A DNA stretch of 7,338 bases. Source: an uncultured Clostridia bacterium. GTDB lineage: Bacteria; Bacillota; Clostridia; Oscillospirales; Ruminococcaceae. Positions 1 through 5,316 of the stretch are shown piece after piece (the first letter of the stretch is position 1; the number at the start of each line of letters is the position of its first letter). The DNA lies in assembly GCA_937901805.1 (NCBI GenBank), contig CALDJI010000277.1:1-7338 (forward strand). The letters run 5' to 3'. The notes beneath the pieces are model-generated. The model saw only the letters and a list, made by a program, of their open reading frames with translations. It made no database searches and was not told the DNA's origin. The translations under genes were made by a program, and so were the position numbers.

Positions 1-1133
1 CCAAGCGCACCCTCAACCGCGAAAATCTGACCGTCATGGATCGCTGGCTGCTCTCCCGCCTCAACACCCTGGTGTCCGAGGTAGACGATCATTTGGCAAA
101 CTACCGGATTCCGGAAGCTGCCAAAGCCCTCTCCGATTTCGTCGACGAACTCAGCAACTGGTATGTCCGCCGCTCTAGAGAGCGCTTCTGGGGCACTGAG
201 ATGACTGACGACAAGGAAAGCGCCTATATGACTTTGTATACCGCGCTTGTTACAGTGGCCAAAGTAGCGGCTCCCCTCACTCCGTTCCTGAGTGAAGAGA
301 TCTACCAAAATCTGGTGTGCAGCCTGGATAAAAACGCCGTGGAAAGCGTCCATCTCTGCGATTTCCCGCAGGCGGACAGTTCCTATGTGGACAAAAAGCT
401 GGAAGAGGATATGGAGGAGGTTTTGCAGGTGGTCACCCTCGGACGCGCGGCAAGAAATGCGGCAAACCGTAAGAACCGTCAGCCCCTTGCAAAAATCTAT
501 GTCAAAGCAGATCATGTACTCGATACGGTTTATGAGAATATCATCCTGGATGAACTCAACATCAAGGAACTGGAGTTCATTGACGACGCCTCCGGATTTG
601 TCTCCTATACCTTCAAACCGCAGCTGAGAATCCTCGGTCAGAAATACGGCAAACGGATCGGGGAAATCCGGGGTGCACTCGCTTCCCTGGACGACAGCGC
701 CGCAATGAAGGAACTGCGAAACAACGGCCAGATTTCCCTTTCCCTCTCGGACGGAGAAATCTCCCTGACCGAAGAGGAGCTGCTCATTGAAGAAAAGCAG
801 ATGGAGGGCCTCACCTCTCTCAGCGACCGCGGCGTAACTGTAGTACTGGATACCAAGCTTAGCGACGAATTAGTGGAAGAGGGTTTTGTCCGCGAAATCA
901 TCAGCAAGATTCAGTCCATGAGAAAAGAAGCGGACTTCAATGTTACCGATCATATCTTTGTCTATGCACAGGGCAACGAAAAAATCGCTTCCCTCCTCAC
1001 CGCACATAAGAAAGAAATCTCCCACGACGTACTGGCTGACGAAATTTATACGGGCCAAATGGATGGATTTACTGCCGAATGGGATATCAATGGTGAAAAA
1101 GTCACCTTTGGCGTTAAAGTATCTGTAAACTAA
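1..1133 (+). CDS. ileS: Isoleucyl-tRNA synthetase, type 2 (IleRS2), C-terminal part; 5' end outside window
   Basis: IleRS charges tRNA-Ile with isoleucine in the cytoplasm. The reading frame is open from base 3, so only the last 376 residues are present; the HIGH and KMSKS catalytic motifs lie upstream. The visible part opens with DRWLLSRLN, the start of the class Ia anticodon-binding helical domain, and continues with LTPFLSEEIYQNL in the same domain. The tail contains KYGKRIGEIRGAL and VREIISKIQSMRKEADF, typical of the C-terminal region of eukaryotic-like bacterial IleRS2. The C-terminal zinc finger (paired CxxC motifs) of ordinary bacterial IleRS1 is absent; the few cysteines present (for example in CSLD and HLCDF) form no such pairs. 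IleRS2 enzymes are known for low sensitivity to mupirocin. The gene ends just before a strong terminator and converges on phnX. Confidence 0.95.
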   Translation, partial: KRTLNRENLTVMDRWLLSRLNTLVSEVDDHLANYRIPEAAKALSDFVDELSNWYVRRSRERFWGTEMTDDKESAYMTLYTALVTVAKVAAPLTPFLSEEIYQNLVCSLDKNAVESVHLCDFPQADSSYVDKKLEEDMEEVLQVVTLGRAARNAANRKNRQPLAKIYVKADHVLDTVYENIILDELNIKELEFIDDASGFVSYTFKPQLRILGQKYGKRIGEIRGALASLDDSAAMKELRNNGQISLSLSDGEISLTEEELLIEEKQMEGLTSLSDRGVTVVLDTKLSDELVEEGFVREIISKIQSMRKEADFNVTDHIFVYAQGNEKIASLLTAHKKEISHDVLADEIYTGQMDGFTAEWDINGEKVTFGVKVSVN

Positions 1134-1154
1134 CCGTCCATGAAAATGGATAAC

Positions 1155-1196
1155 AAAAACGTCCGACCATAATTGGTCGGACGTTTTTATTTTTTC
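1155..1196 (+). terminator. Rho-independent terminator of ileS, probably bidirectional
   Basis: The arms 1155-1169 and 1174-1188 form a perfect 15-bp stem (core GTCCGACCA / TGGTCGGAC) with a TAAT loop. The A-run of the left arm pairs with the T-run of the right arm, and the T-rich stretch continues to 1195. Because the left arm begins with AAAAA, the opposite strand also reads a hairpin ending in T5. It can therefore stop phnX transcripts, which arrive from the right and end at 1208. Placement between two convergent stop codons fits this role. Confidence 0.93.
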
Positions 1197-1207
1197 TCCG
1201 ATCGAAA

Positions 1208-1981
1208 TCAGCCCAGCATATCCACCAAAGCCGGGAGCTCTCCCAGATTGCGAATGACAAAATCTGCCCCCGCCCGGCAATAAATATCCCGGACGCGTTT
1301 GTCCGCCTGTTCTCTTTCTTTGTGCGGCAGGGCCTCATATTCCTCCTGCGTCATGGCCATTTCACTGCTGCCTTCCAAGATTCCGACCGTGCGCATTCCT
1401 GCCGCTTTTCCTTCCAATATATCCGATACCGTATCCCCCACCTTAATCGCTTTATGGACGTTGGATATATGGAGTGCTTCCAAGTTTTTAAAAATCATAT
1501 AGGGATAGGGGCGTCCACAGTTACCTGTGGAATCCGGGCTGAACCAGCAGTCCGGGGAATACCCCTGCTGTGCAGCTTTGGGGACGACAATTTTCATCAT
1601 ATCATCGGTATATCCGGTGGTAGAACCAATTTTCATTCCCCGTGCGCGCAGTTGTGCTACAGCCTGCACCGCATATGGTTTCGGTGCGGCATAAAGATGG
1701 AGTATTTCCGCCATTTTCTGCTCAAATTGCCCATAGAGTTTATCCACATCCTCCTCATCCGGCATATGCCCATACTTTTTCTCCCACAATGCAGAGATCC
1801 GCTCCATGGAAAGCATGGTTTTAATGTGATCCCGTTTGAGCATGCCCATGGGTTTTCTGGTTTCCTCCATGGTAGGCGTTACCCCAAAAGAAGTAAATAC
1901 CTCCATAAAGGCGCCGACCGGGGCAAAGCATCCGTAATCCACAGTGGTTCCTGCCCAGTCAAAAATTACTGCTTCAATCAT
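1208..1981 (-). CDS. phnX: Phosphonoacetaldehyde hydrolase (phosphonatase)
   Basis: PhnX is a cytoplasmic Mg-dependent HAD-superfamily enzyme that hydrolyses phosphonoacetaldehyde to acetaldehyde and phosphate, the second step of AEP degradation. The product is 257 residues, close to the usual 260-270. HAD motif I is FDWAGTTVDYG, with Asp8 as nucleophile. The cap-domain motif KPMGMLKRDH supplies the Schiff-base lysine (Lys49), the hallmark separating phosphonatases from other HAD enzymes. GSTTGYT (from residue 119) is motif II, GRPYPYM holds the conserved Arg157, and KVGDTVSD (Asp183, Asp187) is the acidic metal-binding motif. The start MIEAVIFDWAG was chosen because AAAGAGGTG (1989-1997) lies 7 bases upstream. 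A longer frame reaching 2074 would only read through phnW. The gene follows the phnW stop by one base, so the two are almost certainly translationally coupled. Confidence 0.96.
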   Translation of the reverse strand: MIEAVIFDWAGTTVDYGCFAPVGAFMEVFTSFGVTPTMEETRKPMGMLKRDHIKTMLSMERISALWEKKYGHMPDEEDVDKLYGQFEQKMAEILHLYAAPKPYAVQAVAQLRARGMKIGSTTGYTDDMMKIVVPKAAQQGYSPDCWFSPDSTGNCGRPYPYMIFKNLEALHISNVHKAIKVGDTVSDILEGKAAGMRTVGILEGSSEMAMTQEEYEALPHKEREQADKRVRDIYCRAGADFVIRNLGELPALVDMLG

Positions 1982-1982
1982 G

Positions 1983-3086
1983 TTAATGCACCTCTTTCTG
2001 TTTTGAGAGAAATTCATCAATGATTCCGGTGACCTTTTCAATATCCTCCGGGTAGATTTCCCCGATGTTTCCAATGCGGAAGGTATCCATTTCCGTTAAT
2101 TTTCCCGGATAAATAGCATACCCTCTTTCTTTAATATAGGCATACATCTCCGGAAAAGAAAATTTCACGCCCTGCGGATACAAAAAGGTAGTGATAATCG
2201 GGGACTGATGCTCCTCGTCAATATAGGTTTCAAAACCCAAGGCCTTCATTTTTTGAATCAGCAGGCGGTTGTTCTCCGTATAACGGCGGTTTCTTGCAGA
2301 TATCCCCCCTTCTTCTTTGAGTTCTTCCAGTGCTTTGGCAAAGGCAAGCACGACATGCGTCGGGGAAGTAAAACGCCATTTCCCGTCCTTATCCATTCCT
2401 TTCCATTGTTCGTAAAGGTTGAGCGAAAGGCTGCGCGCTTTCCCTCTGCTTTGCAAAAGTTTTTCTTTATTCGCAATAATAAAGGAAAAACCGGGAACCC
2501 CCTGGATGCATTTATTGGAACTGCTGATTAAAAAATCGATATGCCAATCCCGCACCGGTATTTCCACGCCGCCAAAACTGCTCATTGCATCCACAAGAAA
2601 GGTTTTTCCCGACTCATATACAACTTTGCCGACAGACTCAATATCATTGAGGATGCCAGTGGTTGTTTCACTGTGCACCATCGCCACATGGGTAATCGAG
2701 GGATCCTCCCTGAGCATCCTTTCAATTTTTTCTGCGGAAGGAACCCGGTTATAGTGTTCATCATACTGAGTATACGGGATTTGGTTGAAACGGGCAATCT
2801 CCCCCATCCGTTCTCCATAAGCGCCGTTGGCGCAGATGAGAAGCTTTTCCTTTGCCCCAATGACGCTGGAAAGGACGGATTCCACTCCAAAAGTCCCGCT
2901 TCCCTGCATCAGCACTGCGGTATACTCCTGCTCGCTGACATGGGCAAGTTCCAGCAATTGTGTGCGGATGCGCTGCGTGATCGCCTTGTAATCATCATCC
3001 CATGTACAGTGGTCAAAAAGCATCTCCTGTTTGACAGTATCCGTTGTGGTAAGCGGACCCGGGGTTAATAATTTGTAGTGTTTCAT
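1983..3086 (-). CDS. phnW: 2-aminoethylphosphonate--pyruvate transaminase
   Basis: PhnW is a PLP-dependent class V (fold type I) aminotransferase. It converts 2-aminoethylphosphonate and pyruvate to phosphonoacetaldehyde and L-alanine, the first step of the phosphonatase route. The product is 367 residues, the normal family size. Family marks are the N-terminal KLLTPGPLTTTDTVK, the glycine-rich QGSGTFGVES around residue 61 (phosphate and cofactor contacts), MVHSETTTGILN around residue 136, VDAMSSFGG with the cofactor-binding Asp166, and SSSNKCIQGVPGFSF with Lys192 as the expected internal-aldimine lysine. The start is supported by AAAGGAG at 3096-3102, 9 bases before the ATG. phnX follows after one base. 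Upstream on the same strand, 191 bases away, is an RpiR-family regulator gene. The gap contains a long inverted repeat that may control this gene; no convincing dedicated promoter was found there. Confidence 0.97.
   Translation of the reverse strand: MKHYKLLTPGPLTTTDTVKQEMLFDHCTWDDDYKAITQRIRTQLLELAHVSEQEYTAVLMQGSGTFGVESVLSSVIGAKEKLLICANGAYGERMGEIARFNQIPYTQYDEHYNRVPSAEKIERMLREDPSITHVAMVHSETTTGILNDIESVGKVVYESGKTFLVDAMSSFGGVEIPVRDWHIDFLISSSNKCIQGVPGFSFIIANKEKLLQSRGKARSLSLNLYEQWKGMDKDGKWRFTSPTHVVLAFAKALEELKEEGGISARNRRYTENNRLLIQKMKALGFETYIDEEHQSPIITTFLYPQGVKFSFPEMYAYIKERGYAIYPGKLTEMDTFRIGNIGEIYPEDIEKVTGIIDEFLSKQKEVH
1989..1997 (-). promoter_or_regulatory. Ribosome binding site of phnX inside the phnW 3' end
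   Basis: On the minus strand AAAGAGGTG ends 7 bases before the ATG at 1981. It overlaps the last codons of phnW (KEVH-stop). This site decides the phnX start and supports translational coupling. Confidence 0.75.
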
Positions 3087-3095
3087 TTCAAAATA

Positions 3096-3102
3096 CTCCT
3101 TT
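3096..3102 (-). promoter_or_regulatory. Ribosome binding site of phnW
   Basis: AAAGGAG on the minus strand, 9 bases before the phnW ATG. It lies outside the long hairpin at 3171-3227, so that hairpin does not directly hide it. Confidence 0.75.
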
Positions 3103-3139
3103 ATTTGATTATTTTTATTATGCGCTTTTTATATTTCAC

Positions 3140-3155
3140 CCGATTACCCAATCGG
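3140..3155 (-). other. Small hairpin in the phnW leader
   Basis: CCGATT and AATCGG form a perfect 6-bp stem with a four-base loop. It overlaps the end of a possible eight-codon mini-ORF (3144-3170) on the minus strand. The sequence after it on that strand is A-rich rather than T-rich, so it is not an intrinsic terminator. Its role is unknown. Confidence 0.4.
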
Positions 3156-3170
3156 CAGGCTCCTGTCCAT
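3144..3170 (-). other. Possible eight-codon leader mini-ORF before phnW
   Basis: On the minus strand ATG at 3170 begins M-D-R-S-L-P-I-G and stops at TAA (3144-3146). A perfect AGGAGGT (3181-3187) lies 10 bases upstream, inside one arm of the 27-bp inverted repeat. Translation would therefore depend on that hairpin being open. The ORF is short enough to arise by chance, and no amino-acid run suggests classical attenuation. It is offered only because of the strong, sequestered ribosome binding site. Confidence 0.25.
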
Positions 3171-3227
3171 AAGAGAAAGTACCTCCTGACTTGTAGATTT
3201 TCTACAAGTCAGGAGGTACTTTCTCTT
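3171..3227. repeat. Perfect 27-bp inverted repeat with 3-base spacer between the regulator gene and phnW
   Basis: Arms 3171-3197 and 3201-3227 are exact reverse complements with only TTT between them. Each arm contains the AGGAGGT/ACCTCCT block, so a ribosome-binding-site sequence is present on both strands. The central 17 bases (3191-3207, TTGTAGA-TTT-TCTACAA) closely match a palindrome before the regulator gene. Neither strand has a T-run after the stem, so this is not a standard intrinsic terminator. In a read-through transcript from the regulator gene into phnW it would form a 27-bp hairpin with an AAA loop. That could act as an operator, mRNA-processing site, 3' stabiliser, or gate on the mini-ORF at 3144-3170. 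Such a palindrome could also be a dispersed genomic repeat. Confidence 0.9.
3191..3207. promoter_or_regulatory. Candidate RpiR operator before phnW
   Basis: TTGTAGATTTTCTACAA is a perfect palindrome at the centre of the long inverted repeat. It matches the palindrome at 4116-4132 before the regulator gene at 14 of 17 positions, with the differences confined to the centre and one end. RpiR-family proteins generally bind short palindromes near their own and their target genes. The assignment rests on having two copies at the two expected places. Confidence 0.5.
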
Positions 3228-3277
3228 GACATATCGTCATAATCCCTGTGACGGATCAGTTTTCCGCTCTTATCAAG

Positions 3278-4102
3278 TTACTTGGAAAAACGGCTGTAAT
3301 CGCTGAGGATGATTCCCATATACAGCATATCCACGACCGCAATCTGGCTTACCCGGGAAAAAATTGCATTTCCATAAATAACGCTTCCCCCTCCCCCGCA
3401 GTTTAACACAATATCGGCGTACTGCTGAATAACCGCGTCCGGGAAATTGGTCACCGCAATCGCCGCGGCTCCGGATTCCTTAGCCAGCTTTAACGCATGG
3501 ACGGTATCCATGGAACGGCCGGAATAGGAAAAAGCGACCGCCGCTTCCCCCGGCTCCAGATGCCCGGCAGAAATAATCTGTAGATAACTGTCCGTATGCA
3601 GACGGCAGGAAATCCCCAGATAGGTCAGTTTATTGAGTAAATCATAGGCAGCTCCCAAAGAGTCTTCCACTGCATAGAGAATCACCGCTTTTGCGTTTGC
3701 AATTGTCTCTACCGCCTGTGACAAGGACCGCACTGAGAGGGATTTCAACGTATCTTCCAACAGGTTCTTAGACGCCCGTACTGTTTTATATGGAAGATCT
3801 GCAATTTGATCATCCGGCTGCAGATAGAAACCATTTAAAGGCTCTATACCGTGAGAAAAAGACGGCGCTTCTTCCCGAATCAGTGCATGCCGGAATTCCC
3901 GGAACCCTGTAAACCCCAGAGCGCGGACAAACCGGATCACCGTCGGCTGGCTGACGCCGGAAAAACCGGAGAGCTGTACAATTGAAAGGGAAGAAATCTT
4001 TTGCGGGTTTTCCAGAATAAAATCTGCAACCTTTCTCTCAGACGGCCGCAGGGAAAGATAGGCGCTGCGAACCATATCCATAACTGCTCTATCGCGTTCC
4101 AT
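3278..4102 (-). CDS. MurR/RpiR-family transcriptional regulator (HTH + SIS domain)
   Basis: This 274-residue protein has the family's normal size and two-domain layout. Residues about 1-75 are the N-terminal HTH_6 DNA-binding domain (LRPSERKVADFILENP, then the helix-turn-helix SGVSQPTVIRFVRALGF). Residues about 125-265 are a sugar isomerase (SIS) domain, with the ligand-loop serines in AFSYSGRSMDT (around 190-200) and AAIAVTNFPDA before the next strand. SIS domains in this family usually sense phosphosugars. Here the gene lies immediately upstream of phnW-phnX on the same strand, so it probably controls AEP catabolism, though the effector is unknown and repression versus activation cannot be told. 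The ATG at 4102 is preceded by GGGGG (4109-4113), 6 bases away. A palindrome at 4116-4132 next to that site suggests autoregulation. The SIS fold could instead mean control of an unlinked sugar pathway. Confidence 0.92.
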   Translation of the reverse strand: MERDRAVMDMVRSAYLSLRPSERKVADFILENPQKISSLSIVQLSGFSGVSQPTVIRFVRALGFTGFREFRHALIREEAPSFSHGIEPLNGFYLQPDDQIADLPYKTVRASKNLLEDTLKSLSVRSLSQAVETIANAKAVILYAVEDSLGAAYDLLNKLTYLGISCRLHTDSYLQIISAGHLEPGEAAVAFSYSGRSMDTVHALKLAKESGAAAIAVTNFPDAVIQQYADIVLNCGGGGSVIYGNAIFSRVSQIAVVDMLYMGIILSDYSRFSK

Positions 4103-4115
4103 ATCATTCCCCCGT

Positions 4116-4132
4116 TTGTAGAATTCCTACAG
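4116..4132. promoter_or_regulatory. Candidate autoregulatory operator of the RpiR-family gene
   Basis: TTGTAGAATTCCTACAG contains the inverted repeat TGTAG/CTACA with a five-base centre. It lies 14 bases upstream of the regulator's start codon, abutting its ribosome binding site, and about 60 bases downstream of the predicted promoter start point. It resembles the centre of the inverted repeat before phnW (14 of 17). A bound regulator here could block transcription elongation or initiation. Confidence 0.5.
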
Positions 4133-4137
4133 ATTCC

Positions 4138-4158
4138 GGGAAAATGCCGATTTTTCCC
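4138..4158 (-). other. Hairpin in the regulator gene's 5' leader
   Basis: GGGAAAA and TTTTCCC form a 7-bp stem around a seven-base loop. It lies between the predicted promoter (4194-4222) and the candidate operator. It has no following T-run on either strand, so it is not a terminator; a leader-RNA structure is possible. Confidence 0.35.
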
Positions 4159-4193
4159 AGGTATCAACCGATTTCAACAAAATCTGCGTCCTT

Positions 4194-4222
4194 ATTGTAC
4201 TAGGAAATCCCCTTCCTTGCAA
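4194..4222 (-). promoter_or_regulatory. Sigma-A-type promoter of the RpiR-family gene
   Basis: On the minus strand TTGCAA (4217-4222) and TACAAT (4194-4199) are separated by exactly 17 bases (4 of 6 and 5 of 6 matches to consensus). Transcription would begin near 4187, giving a leader of about 85 nt. The -35 box lies 9 bases beyond the hydrolase stop. No terminator was seen between the hydrolase and this promoter, so some read-through from the hydrolase gene is possible. Confidence 0.6.
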
Positions 4223-4231
4223 GGGTTCCTT

Positions 4232-4918
4232 TTATTTTGTACAATTCTCTTTTTTATGGCAAGACGGCAGAAAATCTCTTATAGCCCTATATAATTTTTC
4301 GCTATGGATCACATAACTCCCATGATCCTCTCCTTCCAGGATTTTCAGAGTGCTGTTTGGAATCTGTTCCGCAATCAGCCGCGTATGCTCTTCCGGCACC
4401 AAATCCTTTTCTCCTGCCAGTACAAACACCGGGATTTGTATCCGGTTTAACTCAGCAGGGGAAATATCCGGTTCATACGCCATCAGCCGCCAGAGTTTGG
4501 AGCGGGTTAAGCGGTACATCCATTTGCAGCGGCGTACAAACCGGTTGTCCATTCCTGCCGGATTCAGGTTCGCCCCGCTGACGATCAGCCTGGAAAGCAG
4601 ATCCGGAAACCGGATAGCCAAAAGCAAACCGATAATCCCTCCATCACTAAACCCATATATAACCGGCTTTTGCAAATGAAGCTGCCGGATAAACTCTCTT
4701 GTATCTTCTGCCATCAGGGAATAGCTCAATTCTCTGGTCTTTTCACTTTGTCCATGGCAGCGGCTGTCCAGCGCATATACGGTATAATCATTTGATAATT
4801 TTGTCACAACTTTATCAAATATCCGATGATCTTCTCCGTTTCCATGCAATAATAAAAGCGGATCCCCCCGGCCGGTTTTTTCGTAAAAAAGCGTGATTCC
4901 ATGCACCGCAATCTTCAT
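4232..4918 (-). CDS. Alpha/beta hydrolase family protein, substrate unknown
   Basis: A 228-residue single-domain alpha/beta hydrolase, cytoplasmic with no signal peptide. LLLLHGNGED (residues 21-30) is the oxyanion-hole HG motif. GFSDGG places the nucleophile Ser91 in the G-x-S-x-G elbow. LAGEKDLVP supplies the likely acid Asp172, and GEDHGSY the catalytic His199, so the triad is complete. YALDSRCHGQSEKT is the typical strand and loop before the nucleophile. The lid region between about residues 120 and 160 is short and basic. The start MKIAVHGITLFYEK was chosen because AAGGAG (4928-4933) lies 9 bases upstream; the frame opens further to TTG at 4987, but that extension looks non-coding. It is separated from the phosphonate genes by a promoter, so a functional link is uncertain. 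Esterase, peptidase-like or haloperoxidase-like activity cannot be distinguished. Confidence 0.88.
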   Translation of the reverse strand: MKIAVHGITLFYEKTGRGDPLLLLHGNGEDHRIFDKVVTKLSNDYTVYALDSRCHGQSEKTRELSYSLMAEDTREFIRQLHLQKPVIYGFSDGGIIGLLLAIRFPDLLSRLIVSGANLNPAGMDNRFVRRCKWMYRLTRSKLWRLMAYEPDISPAELNRIQIPVFVLAGEKDLVPEEHTRLIAEQIPNSTLKILEGEDHGSYVIHSEKLYRAIRDFLPSCHKKENCTK

Positions 4919-5065
4919 TAACCCTTTCTCCTTTTCCACCCCAAAATCCCCTTTTATTTGAATCCACATGATTATAACGCGCAACAAAATCAGAAGAAAC
5001 GCTCCATCTTTCCTCCTAAAAAGTCAGGTAACATCCGATTTTCTCTGTGTTTTTATATAAATCAA

Positions 5066-5095
5066 TTTATACAAATAAAAAGAGGAAAAAGTAAA
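5066..5095 (-). promoter_or_regulatory. Possible promoter of the alpha/beta hydrolase gene
   Basis: On the minus strand TTTACT (5090-5095) and TATAAA (5066-5071) are 18 bases apart. The predicted leader would be about 140 nt. A perfect TATAAT also occurs nearer the gene (around 4971-4976) but lacks a recognisable -35 box. Either could be used, and the A/T-rich context makes chance matches likely. Confidence 0.35.
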
Positions 5096-5125
5096 AATTA
5101 TTACCAGAATTCCGTCGGAATCCTA

Positions 5126-5154
5126 TTTACAAACGCCGCGCGTCATGCTATGAT
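5126..5154 (+). promoter_or_regulatory. Strong sigma-A promoter of the LDH/MDH-family gene
   Basis: TTTACA (5126-5131) and TATGAT (5149-5154) are spaced by exactly 17 bases. Each matches consensus at 5 of 6 positions, and the -10 box carries an extended TGC element. Transcription would begin near 5161, about 155 bases before the GTG start. This is the best promoter in the window. Confidence 0.78.
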
Positions 5155-5162
5155 TTTAACAA
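5145..5162. promoter_or_regulatory. Possible Rex (NADH/NAD+ sensor) operator overlapping the -10 box
   Basis: ATGCTAT-GATT-TTAACAA matches the clostridial Rex consensus TTGTTAA-N4-TTAACAA at 11 of 14 defined positions, with a perfect right half-site. It overlaps the -10 element and the start point, where a repressor would act. Rex commonly controls fermentative dehydrogenases in Clostridia. The degenerate left half keeps confidence low. Confidence 0.35.
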
Positions 5163-5209
5163 AACGGGATTGTTTTTTCATCTGTTTTTTTGAACTGTTT
5201 TTCCGTTTG

Positions 5210-5298
5210 GGCGAATAGAAAAAAAGAAAGTTCGCCTGTAGTCATGACAGATTTTTTGCCGGATCTTTGTAATAAAAAGAAAAAGAAGCAAGTCCGGC
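5210..5298 (+). other. Two paired segments in the long leader of the LDH/MDH gene
   Basis: GGCGAA (5210-5215) pairs with TTCGCC (5231-5236). GCCGGA (5258-5263) pairs with TCCGGC (5293-5298), with a further imperfect CTTTG/CAAG pairing inside. The second structure ends four bases before the GGGGG ribosome binding site (5303-5307). Between them a weak CTGT/ACAG pairing precedes T6 (5252-5257), which could be an inefficient terminator. No known riboswitch class was recognised. Confidence 0.35.
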
Positions 5299-5316
5299 AT
5301 CAGGGGGATATGACAA

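Larger units (their letters stand above)
4919..5316. other. Divergent intergenic region between the hydrolase and the LDH/MDH gene
   Basis: This 398-base A/T-rich stretch has no credible gene. The left part (4919-5100) holds the hydrolase leader with its ribosome binding site, a weak leftward promoter candidate and a second AGGAGG at 5012-5017. That AGGAGG precedes only a five-codon frame (M-E-R-F-F, stop, 4990-5007). The right part holds the rightward promoter, a possible Rex site and a long leader with two paired segments. Runs of A and T are frequent throughout. Confidence 0.7.

Noticed and set aside
870..1280. Minus-strand open frame across the ileS 3' end and terminator
   Set aside because: It runs through the strong terminator hairpin and overlaps the ends of both ileS and phnX. 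It shows no recognisable motif.
1322..2023. Long open frame (233 codons) on the + strand opposite phnX
   Set aside because: It lies antisense to the well-supported phnX, has no ribosome binding site, and its translation resembles no family I know. It is a shadow of the phnX codon pattern.
3171..3227. The long inverted repeat as an intrinsic terminator of the RpiR gene
   Set aside because: No T-run follows the stem on either strand, and the stem is far longer than typical. It is reported as a repeat and possible RNA structure instead.
3226..3231. Perfect TTGACA at the edge of the long inverted repeat, as a rightward -35 box
   Set aside because: Bases at 16-18 positions downstream give no -10-like hexamer, and there is no rightward gene to serve.
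4919..4987. Longer start (TTG at 4987) for the alpha/beta hydrolase
   Set aside because: The extension has no ribosome binding site at the right distance. The ATG at 4918 has AAGGAG at 9 bases and begins exactly at the expected first strand of the fold.
4990..5017. Five-codon frame (M-E-R-F-F) after AGGAGG in the hydrolase leader
   Set aside because: The spacing of 4 bases is short, the frame is minimal, and purine-rich AGGAGG stretches occur by chance in such leaders. There is no supporting structure.
5236..5257. CTGT/ACAG hairpin followed by T6 as a true terminator or attenuator in the LDH/MDH leader
   Set aside because: The stem is only 4 bp and A/T-rich, too weak to call as a terminator without covariation or transcript data.
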